Shown: piece by piece, positions 1 through 7,853 of the stretch
Position numbering within the stretch: position 1 is the first letter of the stretch
Layout: each line of letters opens with the position of its first letter
Origin: Pseudomonadota bacterium
GTDB taxonomy: Bacteria > Pseudomonadota > Alphaproteobacteria > Caulobacterales > Caulobacteraceae
Direction of reading: 5' to 3'
NCBI GenBank assembly: GCA_020161365.1
Contig: JAIUNU010000001.1
Span: 186,001 to 250,000, forward strand
Length of the DNA: 64,000 bases
Made by a program: the position numbers and the translations under genes
The notes under the pieces: model-generated
What the model saw: the letters and a program-made list of their open reading frames with translations, nothing else
Told to the model about the DNA's origin: nothing
Databases searched by the model: none

Positions 1-40
1 GTCAGGATGGCCTCTTGGTGCGGCGTCCGGGGCAAGGCCG

Positions 41-58
41 GGCCCGGACGTCCGGGCC
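41..58 (-). terminator. Perfect GC-rich palindrome downstream of the small peptide gene
   Basis: GGCCCGGACGTCCGGGCC is self-complementary over 18 bases and begins 20 bases after the stop of the minus-strand peptide gene. There is no T tract, so it is more likely an mRNA-stabilising or attenuating hairpin than a strong terminator. Stem-loops between the precursor gene and the processing genes are known from several lasso peptide clusters; applying that here is inference. Confidence 0.4.
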
Positions 59-77
59 GCCGAAGCGGCCCGTCCGA

Positions 78-203
78 TCATTCGCTGGGCGGAATGGTGT
101 ACTTCAGCACCGGGTTCAGCTCGTCGAATTCGCCGCGCGAGACCGCGCGGGTCAGGGTGCGGGCAGCCCCGAGGCGCACGAGGCGCGAGGTGCTCTTGGT
201 CAT
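78..203 (-). CDS. Putative lasso peptide precursor (astexin-like leader)
   Basis: This 41-residue ORF starts at ATG 203 and has a good ribosome site (AGGAGA, 6 bases upstream). Residues 8-19 read LVRLGAARTLTR. They align without gaps to the end of the astexin-1 leader (LIVLGKASAETR), keeping the L..LG.A pattern, the Gly-five-Thr spacing and Thr at position -2 from the cleavage site. Cleavage after Arg19 would release a 22-residue core, AVSRGEFDELNPVLKY followed by TIPPSE. Asp8 or Glu9 is then placed to close a macrolactam with Ala1. Ala at position 1 is unusual but is, from memory, known in some Caulobacter lasso peptides. The maturation B and C proteins, isopeptidase and receptor are not in this window and would have to lie to the left. 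Confidence rests only on the leader pattern and ring-residue spacing. Confidence 0.62.
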   Translation of the reverse strand: MTKSTSRLVRLGAARTLTRAVSRGEFDELNPVLKYTIPPSE

Positions 204-263
204 GGTCGTCTCCTGTTTTGAAGGCCGACAAAACGTCGACGACGAACCATCAGCGCCTGAAAG

Positions 264-300
264 CAAATCGATTCAAACTATATTTCGTGTATACTTCGAC
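264..300 (-). promoter_or_regulatory. AT-rich possible promoter of the peptide gene
   Basis: In a GC-rich setting this stretch is strikingly AT-rich. On the minus strand it contains GTATACACGAAATATAGT, with a TATAGT -10-like hexamer and a GTATAC palindrome. It overlaps the 3' end of the GntR gene and lies about 65-95 bases upstream of the peptide start. No convincing -35 box is seen. Confidence 0.3.
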
Positions 301-860
301 TGATCTGGATCGATCCGTCGGATCCGGGATGCGAGCCCCGTGGCGGCGGTCCGCCACCGCGCGTAGTAGGCCTCGACGTCGCTCCCCGGCACAGGACCGG
401 CGGCTTTGGTCGGACCATTCAGGCGTCTGAGCGGCGCCAGGCGACGCCGCACGCGAACGAGACTCTCGACCAAGGGCTGATTGTCGCAGGCGTCGGCCAG
501 GTCGTCGATCCACGCCTCGACCGCCGCGTCCGAGCCGTCCCGAGGCTGGGCGGCCGGCACGCAGAGCGCCGCAAGACGCACATGGGCGGCCTCCAGGTCC
601 AGGAGGCCCAGAACATCCTCCAGAGGGGTGGCGCGCGTGAAATAACCCAGACCGCGGCGATCCTCGACGAGACCTTCGCCGCACAGGCGGGACAGGGCTT
701 CGCGCACCGGGCTGGTGCTCAGCCCGAGCGACGCGGCGATGTCGACCACGGACAGATGCTGGCCGGGCGCGAGGCCATCCTCGAGCGCGGCGCGCAGGCT
801 GGCAAGCGCCTGGCCAAAGGGATCGCGCTGCCTCACGACCGCCTGCGGCCCCGCCCGCAA
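273..860 (-). CDS. GntR-family transcriptional regulator
   Basis: The product (195 residues from a TTG start) has an N-terminal winged helix typical of GntR proteins. It includes PGQHLSVVDIAASLGLSTSP, then VREALSRLCGEGLVEDRRGLGYF with the wing glycines. A short helical C-terminal part follows that is smaller than a full FCD effector domain. The frame stays open upstream to about 955 without an ATG, so the start is uncertain. It ends 69 bases before the putative lasso precursor on the same strand, which suggests it controls or is co-transcribed with that gene. GntR-type regulators have been noted near proteobacterial lasso clusters, so the pairing supports both calls, but the link is inferred. 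Confidence 0.75.
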   Translation of the reverse strand: MRAGPQAVVRQRDPFGQALASLRAALEDGLAPGQHLSVVDIAASLGLSTSPVREALSRLCGEGLVEDRRGLGYFTRATPLEDVLGLLDLEAAHVRLAALCVPAAQPRDGSDAAVEAWIDDLADACDNQPLVESLVRVRRRLAPLRRLNGPTKAAGPVPGSDVEAYYARWRTAATGLASRIRRIDPDQSKYTRNIV

Positions 861-1071
861 TGCAGATCGACGACCGGCAAGCTTCGGGGTGATCGCGTCA
901 TGGGCGCCTCCTATACTGATGTCCGCAAGAAAGTTGCGTGGTATCCGTAGCTTTTATGCTGTTGATCTTTCTAGGCTTTCATTTGACGCATCGCTAAGGC
1001 ATTTTTCAACCTGTAGGGGTGCACTCGCTTCGTAGTCGTGTAGCGCCGAAGGCGAGGGAGTAACTGGAGAC

Positions 1072-1566
1072 ATGGACGCCCGACACACCCAGACGGCGAA
1101 CGCGGTGCTCTCCTCCAGCCTGCGTCTGATCAGGTCCCACCGGCGGATGCGGGCCGCGGACGTCGCCCAGGGCATGAACATGGCGCTGCGCTCCTATGAG
1201 CATTTCGAGTCCGGCGCCGGTCGGATCAATCTCGAGCGCATTCACCGCTTTGCCGAAGTCACCGAGAGCGATCCGCACGGGATCCTCGCCGCCCTGGCCC
1301 TCGGGTCACCCGCCTTCGCCTTGCGGTGCGCCGACAACAAATTGGCGACAATCCTCGCCGTGGCGCTGCAGGAGTTCGACGAAGAGGCCGGAGACGCCAT
1401 CGGCGATCTGGACGCCCGCACCATCATCAACGCCTTCACTAGAACCCTGAAGGACCTCGCCGATCAGTCCGTTCGACGCGACGCCGAAGCCGAGGCCTGG
1501 CTTGAACACCGCCGCGGACGGTTGATAGCGCCCGCCCGGGACGATGGGACCGGCGACGGCCCCTAG
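1072..1566 (+). CDS. XRE-type helix-turn-helix regulator
   Basis: A 164-residue protein with a Cro/CI-type HTH at about residues 14-65 (LRLIRSHRRMRAADVAQGM and MALRSYEHFESGAGRINLER). The continuation is helical and has no recognised effector domain. ATG 1072 follows TGGAGAC, a reasonable ribosome site. It is divergent from the GntR gene, with 211 bases between them, and lies upstream of the conjugation operon. Similar small XRE proteins commonly sit near the left side of alphaproteobacterial ICEs, where they may set the transfer state; that role is inferred. Confidence 0.7.
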   Translation: MDARHTQTANAVLSSSLRLIRSHRRMRAADVAQGMNMALRSYEHFESGAGRINLERIHRFAEVTESDPHGILAALALGSPAFALRCADNKLATILAVALQEFDEEAGDAIGDLDARTIINAFTRTLKDLADQSVRRDAEAEAWLEHRRGRLIAPARDDGTGDGP

Positions 1567-1647
1567 CACCTTCCTCCACGGTCGTAGACTTGCGGTCCGA
1601 GAGTCGCGGACTGGCGCGCGGGACAGGTTGCGCGGTTGGATTCGGGG

Positions 1648-1908
1648 ATGAAAGTCGTCACGCCTCATCCCATCACCGCCTCCTCTTCCTGCGACCGTCT
1701 TTCGGCTCGCCAACGGGAATGTTTGGACCTGGCGGCTCTGGGTCTGACCTCCGCCATGATCGGCGATCGTATCGGCCTGTCGCCCCGAACAGTCGACGAG
1801 CATCTCATGGCCGCCTGCCGGATTCTCGGCGTCCGGACCCGCGTACAGGCCGTGGCGCAACTGGCGGCCGCGCAGCGGCCGCCGGAACCGCGAACCTTCC
1901 TACCGTAG
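1648..1908 (+). CDS. Small LuxR-type HTH protein
   Basis: The 86-residue product is essentially one GerE/LuxR HTH: LSARQRECLDLAALGLTSAM, then IGDRIGLSPRTVDEHLMAAC and RILGVRTRVQAVAQL. There is no receiver or autoinducer domain. ATG 1648 sits after a G-rich stretch and fits better than the TTG 12 bases upstream. It lies between the XRE regulator and virB1 on the same strand, so it is a plausible local regulator of the transfer operon. What it senses, if anything, cannot be seen. Confidence 0.7.
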   Translation: MKVVTPHPITASSSCDRLSARQRECLDLAALGLTSAMIGDRIGLSPRTVDEHLMAACRILGVRTRVQAVAQLAAAQRPPEPRTFLP

Positions 1909-1984
1909 ATTCCCGGCGGGAGGGTCGCGGGTCGCGGTCGTCGGGACTCATCGGTTTTGCTTGGGGCTCACGTTGGAGCCCGCC

Positions 1985-2602
1985 TTGTTGGACCTCGCCC
2001 TGATCCTCAGCCTGTCCCAGGCCTGCGCCCCGCAGGTGGCCCCGGAAACCCTGGCGGCCGTCGCCTATGCGGAAAGCCGCTTCAATCCGAACGCCATAGG
2101 GGTCAACCGCGGTCCCCGGCCCGCCCGTGCGCCGCGCGACGCGACCGAGGCGGCCCGTGTGGCGCGGAGCCTTCTGGCCCGGGGCGCGAACCTCGATCTC
2201 GGCGTGGCCCAGATCAATAGCGACAATCTTGGATGGCTCGGCCTCTCTGTCGAGGCCGCCTTCGATCCGTGCCGCAACCTCGCCGCTGCCGGGACCGTCC
2301 TGCGCGCGGGATACCGTCCCGTCGAGGGAGTCGATCGTCAGACGACGCTGAGGGTCGCCCTCTCCCGCTACAACACCGGCCATCCCGAGCGCGGCTTCCG
2401 CAACGGTTACGTCGCTAGGGTCGAGGCCGCCGCCGCCACCCTCGGCCTGCAGGTGCTGCGACCCGTCGAACCCCTCGCTGACGCTCCACCACCCCAGCCC
2501 TCGCCGCCATCGCCGCCGCCGGATTGGGATGTGTTCTCGCGCGCCCGGACGAGCCTCGTCCTGACCTTCACCGCAACCCCGGACAGGGAGATTTCACGAT
2601 GA
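1985..2602 (+). CDS. virB1: VirB1-like lytic transglycosylase
   Basis: A SLT-fold transglycosylase that would open peptidoglycan for the secretion channel. The catalytic Glu is in LAAVAYAESRFNPNAIGVN, and later conserved blocks are LDLGVAQINSDNLGWLGL and ALSRYNTGHPERGFRNGYV. The C-terminus is proline-rich. I prefer TTG 1985 because GGAG lies six bases before it and the protein then begins MLDLALILSLSQ as in relatives; an in-frame TTG at 1961 is possible. The stop overlaps the virB2 start (ATGA). It is the first gene of the secretion operon. Confidence 0.85.
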   Translation: MLDLALILSLSQACAPQVAPETLAAVAYAESRFNPNAIGVNRGPRPARAPRDATEAARVARSLLARGANLDLGVAQINSDNLGWLGLSVEAAFDPCRNLAAAGTVLRAGYRPVEGVDRQTTLRVALSRYNTGHPERGFRNGYVARVEAAAATLGLQVLRPVEPLADAPPPQPSPPSPPPDWDVFSRARTSLVLTFTATPDREISR

Positions 2603-2898
2603 CCGCCCCCGCGACCGTTCGCAGGCTCGGCGCCGCCGGCGCCATCGCCCTCGCCTCCAGCCTCATCCTGGTTCAGCCGGCCTTCGCCTCGGCCAATGTC
2701 GAGGGTCTGCTGCAGAACGTCGTCGACATGCTCACCGGCAACACCGCCCGGCTGCTGGCCGTCCTGGCGGTCGTGGTGGTGGGCATCCTGTGGATGTTCG
2801 GCCTGTTCGATCTGCGACGGGCGGCCATCGTGGTGCTCGGCATCGTGGTCGTCTTCGGCGCGGCCGAAATCGTCAACCTGATCACCGGCGGCGCCTGA
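2599..2898 (+). CDS. virB2: TrbC/VirB2 family pilin
   Basis: A 99-residue protein with a signal-like N-terminus (to about AFASA near residue 33) followed by two hydrophobic helices, LLAVLAVVVVGILWMFGLF and AAIVVLGIVVVFGAAEIVNL. This is the layout of the processed VirB2/TrbC pilin that forms the conjugative pilus. ATG 2599 overlaps the virB1 stop, and the next gene starts at its own stop (TGATG), showing tight translational coupling. Confidence 0.87.
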   Translation: MTAPATVRRLGAAGAIALASSLILVQPAFASANVEGLLQNVVDMLTGNTARLLAVLAVVVVGILWMFGLFDLRRAAIVVLGIVVVFGAAEIVNLITGGA

Positions 2899-3080
2899 TG
2901 GACGCCCCGCCCCCCTGGCTGACGATCGGATCGATCACGGCGCTCCTGGCCCTCGGCCTGATGCTCGGCCTGAAGCTGATCTCGCCCAAACGTTTCGCCC
3001 AGATCGTCGCCGGCCTAACCTCCGGCCTCGCCATCGGCCTCGCCCTGTCGCGTCTGCCAGCGGGAGGCGCGCATGGCTGA
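2898..3080 (+). CDS. Small two-helix membrane protein between virB2 and virB3
   Basis: A 60-residue protein starting at ATG 2898 (one base shared with the virB2 stop) and ending inside virB3. It has two probable membrane helices (ITALLALGLMLGLKLI and IVAGLTSGLAIGLALSRL) with a short basic SPKRFAQ loop. No function is recognised. Coupling on both sides shows that it is translated as part of the type IV secretion operon. It could be a pilin-related or channel accessory subunit. Confidence 0.65.
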   Translation: MDAPPPWLTIGSITALLALGLMLGLKLISPKRFAQIVAGLTSGLAIGLALSRLPAGGAHG

Positions 3081-3408
3081 GGAACGCCTGACCGAGGATC
3101 CGTTGTTCCTGGCCTGCACCCGGCCGGCGATGATCCTGGGCGTGCCCATGGAGGCCATGGGCGTCAACGTCATCCTGTCGGGCGTCGTCTTCCTCGTCGG
3201 CGGCAGCCTGCTTTATCTTCTAGTCGCCCCGGGCCTGCATCTGGTGTTTCGGGCGATCTGCCGAGCCGACCACAACGCCTTTCGACTGCTGTTCGTCTAC
3301 GTCGACACCAAGGGCCGGTCGCGCAACGCGGCGCTCTGGGGCGGCAGCTCGGTGACGCCGCTCTCCCTGGTCCGGCGCTATCGGCCGGTGGAGTTGTCCC
3401 GTGGCTGA
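3073..3408 (+). CDS. virB3: VirB3 inner-membrane component
   Basis: A 111-residue protein with the VirB3 signature: N-terminal LTEDPLFLACTRPAMILGVP, a membrane pair (VNVILSGVVFLVGGSLLYLLVAP) and the distal block GRSRNAALWGGSSVTPL. VirB3 anchors VirB4 at the inner membrane. It overlaps the preceding small gene by 8 bases and virB4 by 8 bases. Confidence 0.9.
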   Translation: MAEERLTEDPLFLACTRPAMILGVPMEAMGVNVILSGVVFLVGGSLLYLLVAPGLHLVFRAICRADHNAFRLLFVYVDTKGRSRNAALWGGSSVTPLSLVRRYRPVELSRG

Positions 3409-5776
3409 GGGAAGCGTCAGCGCCGCTCGGCTCCGGCGCGAGGCCGACGCCCGGCCGCACCTGCCCTATGCGCGGCATGTCTCGGACGCCGTGGTCGCGC
3501 TCGACAGCGGCGCCCTGATGATGGTGTTCCAGATCGACGGGGCCAGTTTCGAGACCGCCGATGCGCGCGACCTCAATGACTGGCACGTCAAGCTGAACCA
3601 GGCTTGGCGCAACCTCGCCGACGACCGCCTGGCGGTCTGGCACCATGTGGTGCGGCGTCCGGTCGAGCTGGATCGGTCGACGGGATTCCGCTCGGACTTC
3701 GCCGGCGAACTGGGCGGCCTCTACGACGACCGTGTCGCGGGGCGACAGCTCTGGATCAACGAGCTCTTCGTCACCCTCGTCCTGCACCCCGGTCGCGACG
3801 CTGGCGATCGGGCCGCCGCGCTGGCCCGTCGGCTGAAGGCGGCGCGCCGGGCGAACGCCGAGGTGGAGATCGCCCACATCCAGCGGATCGAGGAGGCGGG
3901 GCGCGACCTGGTTCAATACCTCGACCGCTACGCGCCGCGCCGGCTGGACCTCTATGAGCGGGGCGGCCTGTGGTTCTCGGAGCCGATGGAGATCATGCGT
4001 CTGGTCCTGACGGGCCGGCGCTCCCCGGTTCCGATCGTCTTCGGCCACCTCGGCGCGGCGATCCATACCGTGCGGATCATCTTCGGCCGCGAGACCCTGG
4101 AGCTTCGGGACGTCGCCGACGCCCGCTACGCCGGCGTCCTGGCCGTGAAGGAATACCCGGCGGCGACCCGTCCGGGCCTGTGGGACGACCTGTTGAGCGT
4201 CCGCTTCGGCTTCGTCGCCAGCCAGTCCTTCGCCTTCCTGTCCAAGGCCGCCGCCCGCACGGTGATGGAGCGCAAGCAGAACCAGATGGTGTCCGCGCGC
4301 GATCGTGCGGCTTCCCAGATCAACGGCCTGTCCGAGGCGCTCGACGACCTCGTCAGCAACCGCTTCGTCATGGGCGAGCACCAGGCGTCGATCCTCGTCC
4401 ACGGCGACACCCCGTCGGCCCTGGCCGATCACCTGTCCAAGGCGCGGGCCATTCTGGCGGACTCCGGTCTGGTGGTGGCGCGCGAGGATCTCGGACTGGA
4501 GGCGGCCTTCTGGTCGCAGTTCCCCGGCGCCTTCGCCCGCCGCACCCGGCCCGCCGCCATCACCTCGCGCAATTTCGCGGCCTTGGCGCCGTTCCACGCC
4601 CATCCCGTCGGCAAGGCCCGGGGCAACCATTGGGGCGACGCCGTCGCGGTGCTGCGCACCACGGCCGGTTCACCCTTCTGGTTCAACTTCCATGTCGGCG
4701 ATCTCGGGCACACCTTCATTTGCGGGCCGTCCGGGTCGGGCAAGACGGTGGTGCAGAACTTCATGCTGGCGCAGCTGGAGCGGTTCGACGCCCAGCAGTT
4801 GTTCATCGACAAGGACCGCGGTGCCGAGATCTTCGTCCGCGCCTGCGGCGGGACCTACCTCGCCCTGCGCAACGGCGAGCCCACGGGCTTCGCGCCCTTC
4901 AAGGCCCTCGAGCCGACCCCGGCCAACCGCGCCTTCCTTGTCCGCCTCGTCCTCGCCCTCGTCGATCGCCCCAATGAAACCCTGACCGTGCCCGAGGCGC
5001 GCGCCATCGACCACGGCGTCGCCGCCCTGGAGGCCTTGCCGCGCGAGCGTCGTTCCATCGCCGCCCTGCGCAGCCTGCTTGGCCAGGGCGACGCCGGCGG
5101 CGTCGGGGCCCGGCTGGAGCGTTGGCAGCGCGGCGGCCCCCTCGGCTGGGTGCTCGACAATGACGACGACGCCCTCAGCCTGGAGGCCCGCTTCGCCGGC
5201 TTCGATATCACCCAGGTGCTCGACCACGACGAGGTCCGCACCCCGGCCATGATGTATCTTTTCCACCGCATCGCCGAGCGGGTCGACGGCCGTCGGCTCG
5301 TCCTCGACATCGACGAGTTCTGGAAGGTGCTGGGCGACCCGGCCTTCACCGATCTCGCTCAGGACGGGCTCAAGACCTGGCGCAAGCAGAATGCCCTGAT
5401 GGTGTTCGGCACCCAGTCGCCGGCCGACGCCCTGCGCTCCCCGATCGCCCACGCCATCCTCGAGCAGTGCGCAACCAAAATCTTCCTGCCCAACGCCCAC
5501 GGCCAGGCGCGCGACTATGTCGACGGTTTCGGCCTCACCCACGAGGAGTTCCGCCTCGTACGCGAGGTGCTGACCCCGGAGTCGCATCGCTTCCTGGTGA
5601 AGCAGGGCCACGACAGCGTGGTGGTGGAATTGGATCTCGGCGGCATGGACGACGCCCTGTCGGTCTTGTCCGGCCGGTCCGAGACCACCGCCCTGCTCGA
5701 CCGGCTGCGCGCCGAAATGGGCGACGACTACGCGCGCTGGCGCGACCCCTTCCATCACCAGAGGAGGTTCCTGTGA
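3401..5776 (+). CDS. virB4: VirB4 secretion ATPase
   Basis: The 791-residue protein has the CagE/TrbE/VirB4 N-terminal domain and a RecA-like ATPase. Walker A is GPSGSGKTVVQNF near residue 443 and Walker B is RLVLDIDEFWKVL near residue 632, followed by FGTQSPADAL. It powers pilus biogenesis and substrate transfer. The start is GTG 3401 inside the virB3 end; the stop overlaps the virB5 GTG. Length is normal for the family and no defect is seen. Confidence 0.95.
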   Translation: MAEGSVSAARLRREADARPHLPYARHVSDAVVALDSGALMMVFQIDGASFETADARDLNDWHVKLNQAWRNLADDRLAVWHHVVRRPVELDRSTGFRSDFAGELGGLYDDRVAGRQLWINELFVTLVLHPGRDAGDRAAALARRLKAARRANAEVEIAHIQRIEEAGRDLVQYLDRYAPRRLDLYERGGLWFSEPMEIMRLVLTGRRSPVPIVFGHLGAAIHTVRIIFGRETLELRDVADARYAGVLAVKEYPAATRPGLWDDLLSVRFGFVASQSFAFLSKAAARTVMERKQNQMVSARDRAASQINGLSEALDDLVSNRFVMGEHQASILVHGDTPSALADHLSKARAILADSGLVVAREDLGLEAAFWSQFPGAFARRTRPAAITSRNFAALAPFHAHPVGKARGNHWGDAVAVLRTTAGSPFWFNFHVGDLGHTFICGPSGSGKTVVQNFMLAQLERFDAQQLFIDKDRGAEIFVRACGGTYLALRNGEPTGFAPFKALEPTPANRAFLVRLVLALVDRPNETLTVPEARAIDHGVAALEALPRERRSIAALRSLLGQGDAGGVGARLERWQRGGPLGWVLDNDDDALSLEARFAGFDITQVLDHDEVRTPAMMYLFHRIAERVDGRRLVLDIDEFWKVLGDPAFTDLAQDGLKTWRKQNALMVFGTQSPADALRSPIAHAILEQCATKIFLPNAHGQARDYVDGFGLTHEEFRLVREVLTPESHRFLVKQGHDSVVVELDLGGMDDALSVLSGRSETTALLDRLRAEMGDDYARWRDPFHHQRRFL

Positions 5777-6501
5777 GAGCCCGCATTCCCTTCGCCGCGG
5801 CGGCCGCCGCCCTCGTCCTCGCCGCCGCCCCGACGGTCCAGGCGCAGCAGATCGTCCACGATCCCCGGGCCCTGGCCCAGATGATCGAGGAGGCGCGCAC
5901 GACGCTGGACCAGCTGAGGGCGCTGCAGACCCAGGTCGAACAGGGCCGGCAGTTGTTCGACAGCCTGAACGACCTGTCCGGCGTCAACGCCCTGGCCGGC
6001 GAACTCGGCTTGCCGACGGTGCGCAATCCGCTGCCCGACATGCGCGCGCTTCGCGCCGCCGCCGACGGCGACCTGTCCGCGCTCGGCGACCTGGCCGACC
6101 GCGCCGACGCCATCCGCCGCGACACCCGGCTCTATACGCCGCCGGCGGGCGACCTCGATCCGGCGGAGGCCTACTACCGCGACAGCCTCGAACGCGCCGG
6201 CGCGCGCACCGCGCGCGATCTGGCCGTCGGCGAGGCGGTCGGCGGCGCCGCGGACCGGCGTCTACAGGGTCTGGAGACGCTCCGCTCCGCCCTCGACACA
6301 GCACCCAACGCCCGCGCCGTCCTCGACCTCGAGGCCCGCCTCGCGGCCGAGCAGGCGTTGATCGAGAATGAGCAGGTCCGGCTGCAGGGTCTCGCCCTGA
6401 CCCAGGCGGCTGAGGCGCGCCTCGAGGAGCAGCGCGCCCGCGAACGGGCCGAAGCCGCCCGGACGGCGCGCATGGACGTCTATGAAAGGGCGTTCCGGTG
6501 A
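5773..6501 (+). CDS. virB5: VirB5-like pilus minor subunit
   Basis: Starting at GTG 5773 with GAGGAGG six bases upstream, the product is 242 residues. It has a clear Sec signal (AAAAAALVLAAAPTVQA) and then a helical, coiled-coil-rich body beginning QQIVHDPRALAQMIEEARTT. It ends RTARMDVYERAFR. This is the pattern of VirB5/TrbJ proteins located at the pilus tip or in the periplasm. The stop overlaps the following lipoprotein start (GTGA). Confidence 0.85.
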   Translation: MRARIPFAAAAAALVLAAAPTVQAQQIVHDPRALAQMIEEARTTLDQLRALQTQVEQGRQLFDSLNDLSGVNALAGELGLPTVRNPLPDMRALRAAADGDLSALGDLADRADAIRRDTRLYTPPAGDLDPAEAYYRDSLERAGARTARDLAVGEAVGGAADRRLQGLETLRSALDTAPNARAVLDLEARLAAEQALIENEQVRLQGLALTQAAEARLEEQRARERAEAARTARMDVYERAFR

Positions 6502-6713
6502 GACGCTCCGCCCTGATCGTCGCCCTCGGCCTGGTCGGCTGCGGGTCGCCCGAGCGGACCGCAGAAGACTTCGCCGCCGATCCCGACGCGGCCGAAGCGA
6601 TCGTGGCGGCCTGCGACGCCGGTCGAGCCGAGCGCGAATGCGAAGCGGCGCGTCAGGGCCTGGCCGAAGCGCGTCGGCAGGCGCGGATGCGCGTCTATGA
6701 GCGGGCCTTCTGA
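6498..6713 (+). CDS. EexN/TrbK-like entry-exclusion lipoprotein
   Basis: A 71-residue lipoprotein with the lipobox LVGCG near residue 15 and then the EexN-like layout: DFAADPDAAEAIVAACDAG, RECEAARQGLAEA. The two spaced Cys after the lipobox and the position after virB5 match entry-exclusion lipoproteins that block redundant conjugation. Its C-terminal RMRVYERAF resembles the VirB5 C-terminus (MDVYERAFR) encoded just upstream, which may reflect a shared interaction motif or local duplication. Confidence 0.65.
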   Translation: MRRSALIVALGLVGCGSPERTAEDFAADPDAAEAIVAACDAGRAERECEAARQGLAEARRQARMRVYERAF

Positions 6714-6724
6714 GGATCCCGACG

Positions 6725-7645
6725 ATGAGCTTTCGCGTCTTCGAGCCCAGCTATGACTTCATCGACGAACGGCTCAACGTCTTTCTGGGCGACCGCCTGT
6801 CGTCGGTGATCGCCGAAGTCGAGGGTCCGCTGCGCATCGCTCTGGTCCTCTATGTCGTGCTCTACGGCGTCGCCATCCTGAGGGGCGCGATCAGCGAACC
6901 GGTGATGGACTTCGCGGTCCGGTCGCTGAAGCTGGCCTTCCTCTATCTGCTGGCGACCACGGCCGCCTATTCCACGTTCGTCACCGAGCCGCTGTTCACC
7001 GGCCTGCCCAACGCCCTGACCCGGGCGGTCAGCGGCGCGGACACCCCCAGCGTCGGCGCGGCCTTCGACCAGTTCTTCGCCTATGCGGCCTGGCTGGGCG
7101 AGGACATCTCGCGCGACGGCTCCGCCTTCAATCCGGGCCCCTGGGTGGTCTCGGCCGCCGTCTTCATCATCGGGGCCCTGGCCGCGGCCCTCGGCTTCGG
7201 CGTGGTGCTGGTGGCCAAGCTGGCTCTGGCCCTGCTCGTCACCTTAGGCCCGATCTTCATCGCCTGCGCCCTGTTCGACGCGACCCGCCGCTTCTTCTTC
7301 GGCTGGCTCAGCCAGGCGGTGAACTATCTCGTCCTGTTCGCCCTGATCATCGTCATTTTCCAGCTCGTCCTGTCGCTCGTGCGCGACCAGTGGGGCGCGA
7401 TCCAGGGGGCCGACCCGATGATCGGCGGGCTGATCTTCATCGCCCTATGCCTGCTGGGAGCGATCTTCTTCCTGCAGACTCCGGCCATCGCCGCCGGCAT
7501 CGCGGGCGGAGCCAGCGCTGGCCTCGCCGACTTCGCCAACGCCGCGGCCTTGGGCGGGAGCGGCTCAAGTCGCTCCCAGGGTCCGCAAGAAGCCAGCCGC
7601 CAACCGCCCAGGGGCGGCGGCTCCATCCGACCGAGAGGCGCCTGA
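6725..7645 (+). CDS. virB6: VirB6 polytopic membrane protein
   Basis: A 306-residue protein with a soluble N-terminus (FEPSYDFIDERLNVFLGD) and about six membrane helices, including VVLVAKLALALLVTLGPIFI and the conserved FFGWLSQAVNYLVLFALI. A Gly/Ser/Pro-rich tail follows. VirB6/TrbL proteins form part of the inner-membrane channel. A short 11-base gap precedes it in an otherwise overlapping operon. Confidence 0.92.
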   Translation: MSFRVFEPSYDFIDERLNVFLGDRLSSVIAEVEGPLRIALVLYVVLYGVAILRGAISEPVMDFAVRSLKLAFLYLLATTAAYSTFVTEPLFTGLPNALTRAVSGADTPSVGAAFDQFFAYAAWLGEDISRDGSAFNPGPWVVSAAVFIIGALAAALGFGVVLVAKLALALLVTLGPIFIACALFDATRRFFFGWLSQAVNYLVLFALIIVIFQLVLSLVRDQWGAIQGADPMIGGLIFIALCLLGAIFFLQTPAIAAGIAGGASAGLADFANAAALGGSGSSRSQGPQEASRQPPRGGGSIRPRGA

Positions 7646-7646
7646 C

Positions 7647-7853
7647 ATGATCTATCGCTCCCTCCTGTTCGCCGGCCTGATGCTGTTGGGCGGCTGCGCC
7701 CACCAGAGCGATCCGGCCCTGCCGACCTGCGACGGCTCGGCCCGGCGACCGGCCAATCCCCACGGCTCGGTGCTCGCGCCCCAGGCCGGACCACGATCGG
7801 CCGAGGCCGCCGTCGATGCCGGCCCCGACGCCGGAACGGGAGGCTGCGCATGA
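7647..7853 (+). CDS. virB7: VirB7-like small lipoprotein
   Basis: A 68-residue protein with a lipobox (LMLLGGCAHQ) and a short Pro/Ala-rich mature part with Cys29 and a terminal Cys67. Its place between virB6 and virB8, its size and its lipidation fit VirB7, the outer-membrane core lipoprotein that pairs with VirB9. Sequence alone is too short for a family call; it is based on position. Confidence 0.65.
   Translation: MIYRSLLFAGLMLLGGCAHQSDPALPTCDGSARRPANPHGSVLAPQAGPRSAEAAVDAGPDAGTGGCA

Noticed and set aside
861..905. Alternative ATG start for the GntR regulator on the minus strand (near 901)
   Set aside because: That ATG is in another frame and stops after about 22 codons; joining it to the regulator would need a frameshift for which there is no evidence.
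3170..4630. Long minus-strand ORF opposite virB4
   Set aside because: It is the antisense shadow of a well-supported VirB4 gene and has low-complexity Arg/Gly/Asp composition with no domain.
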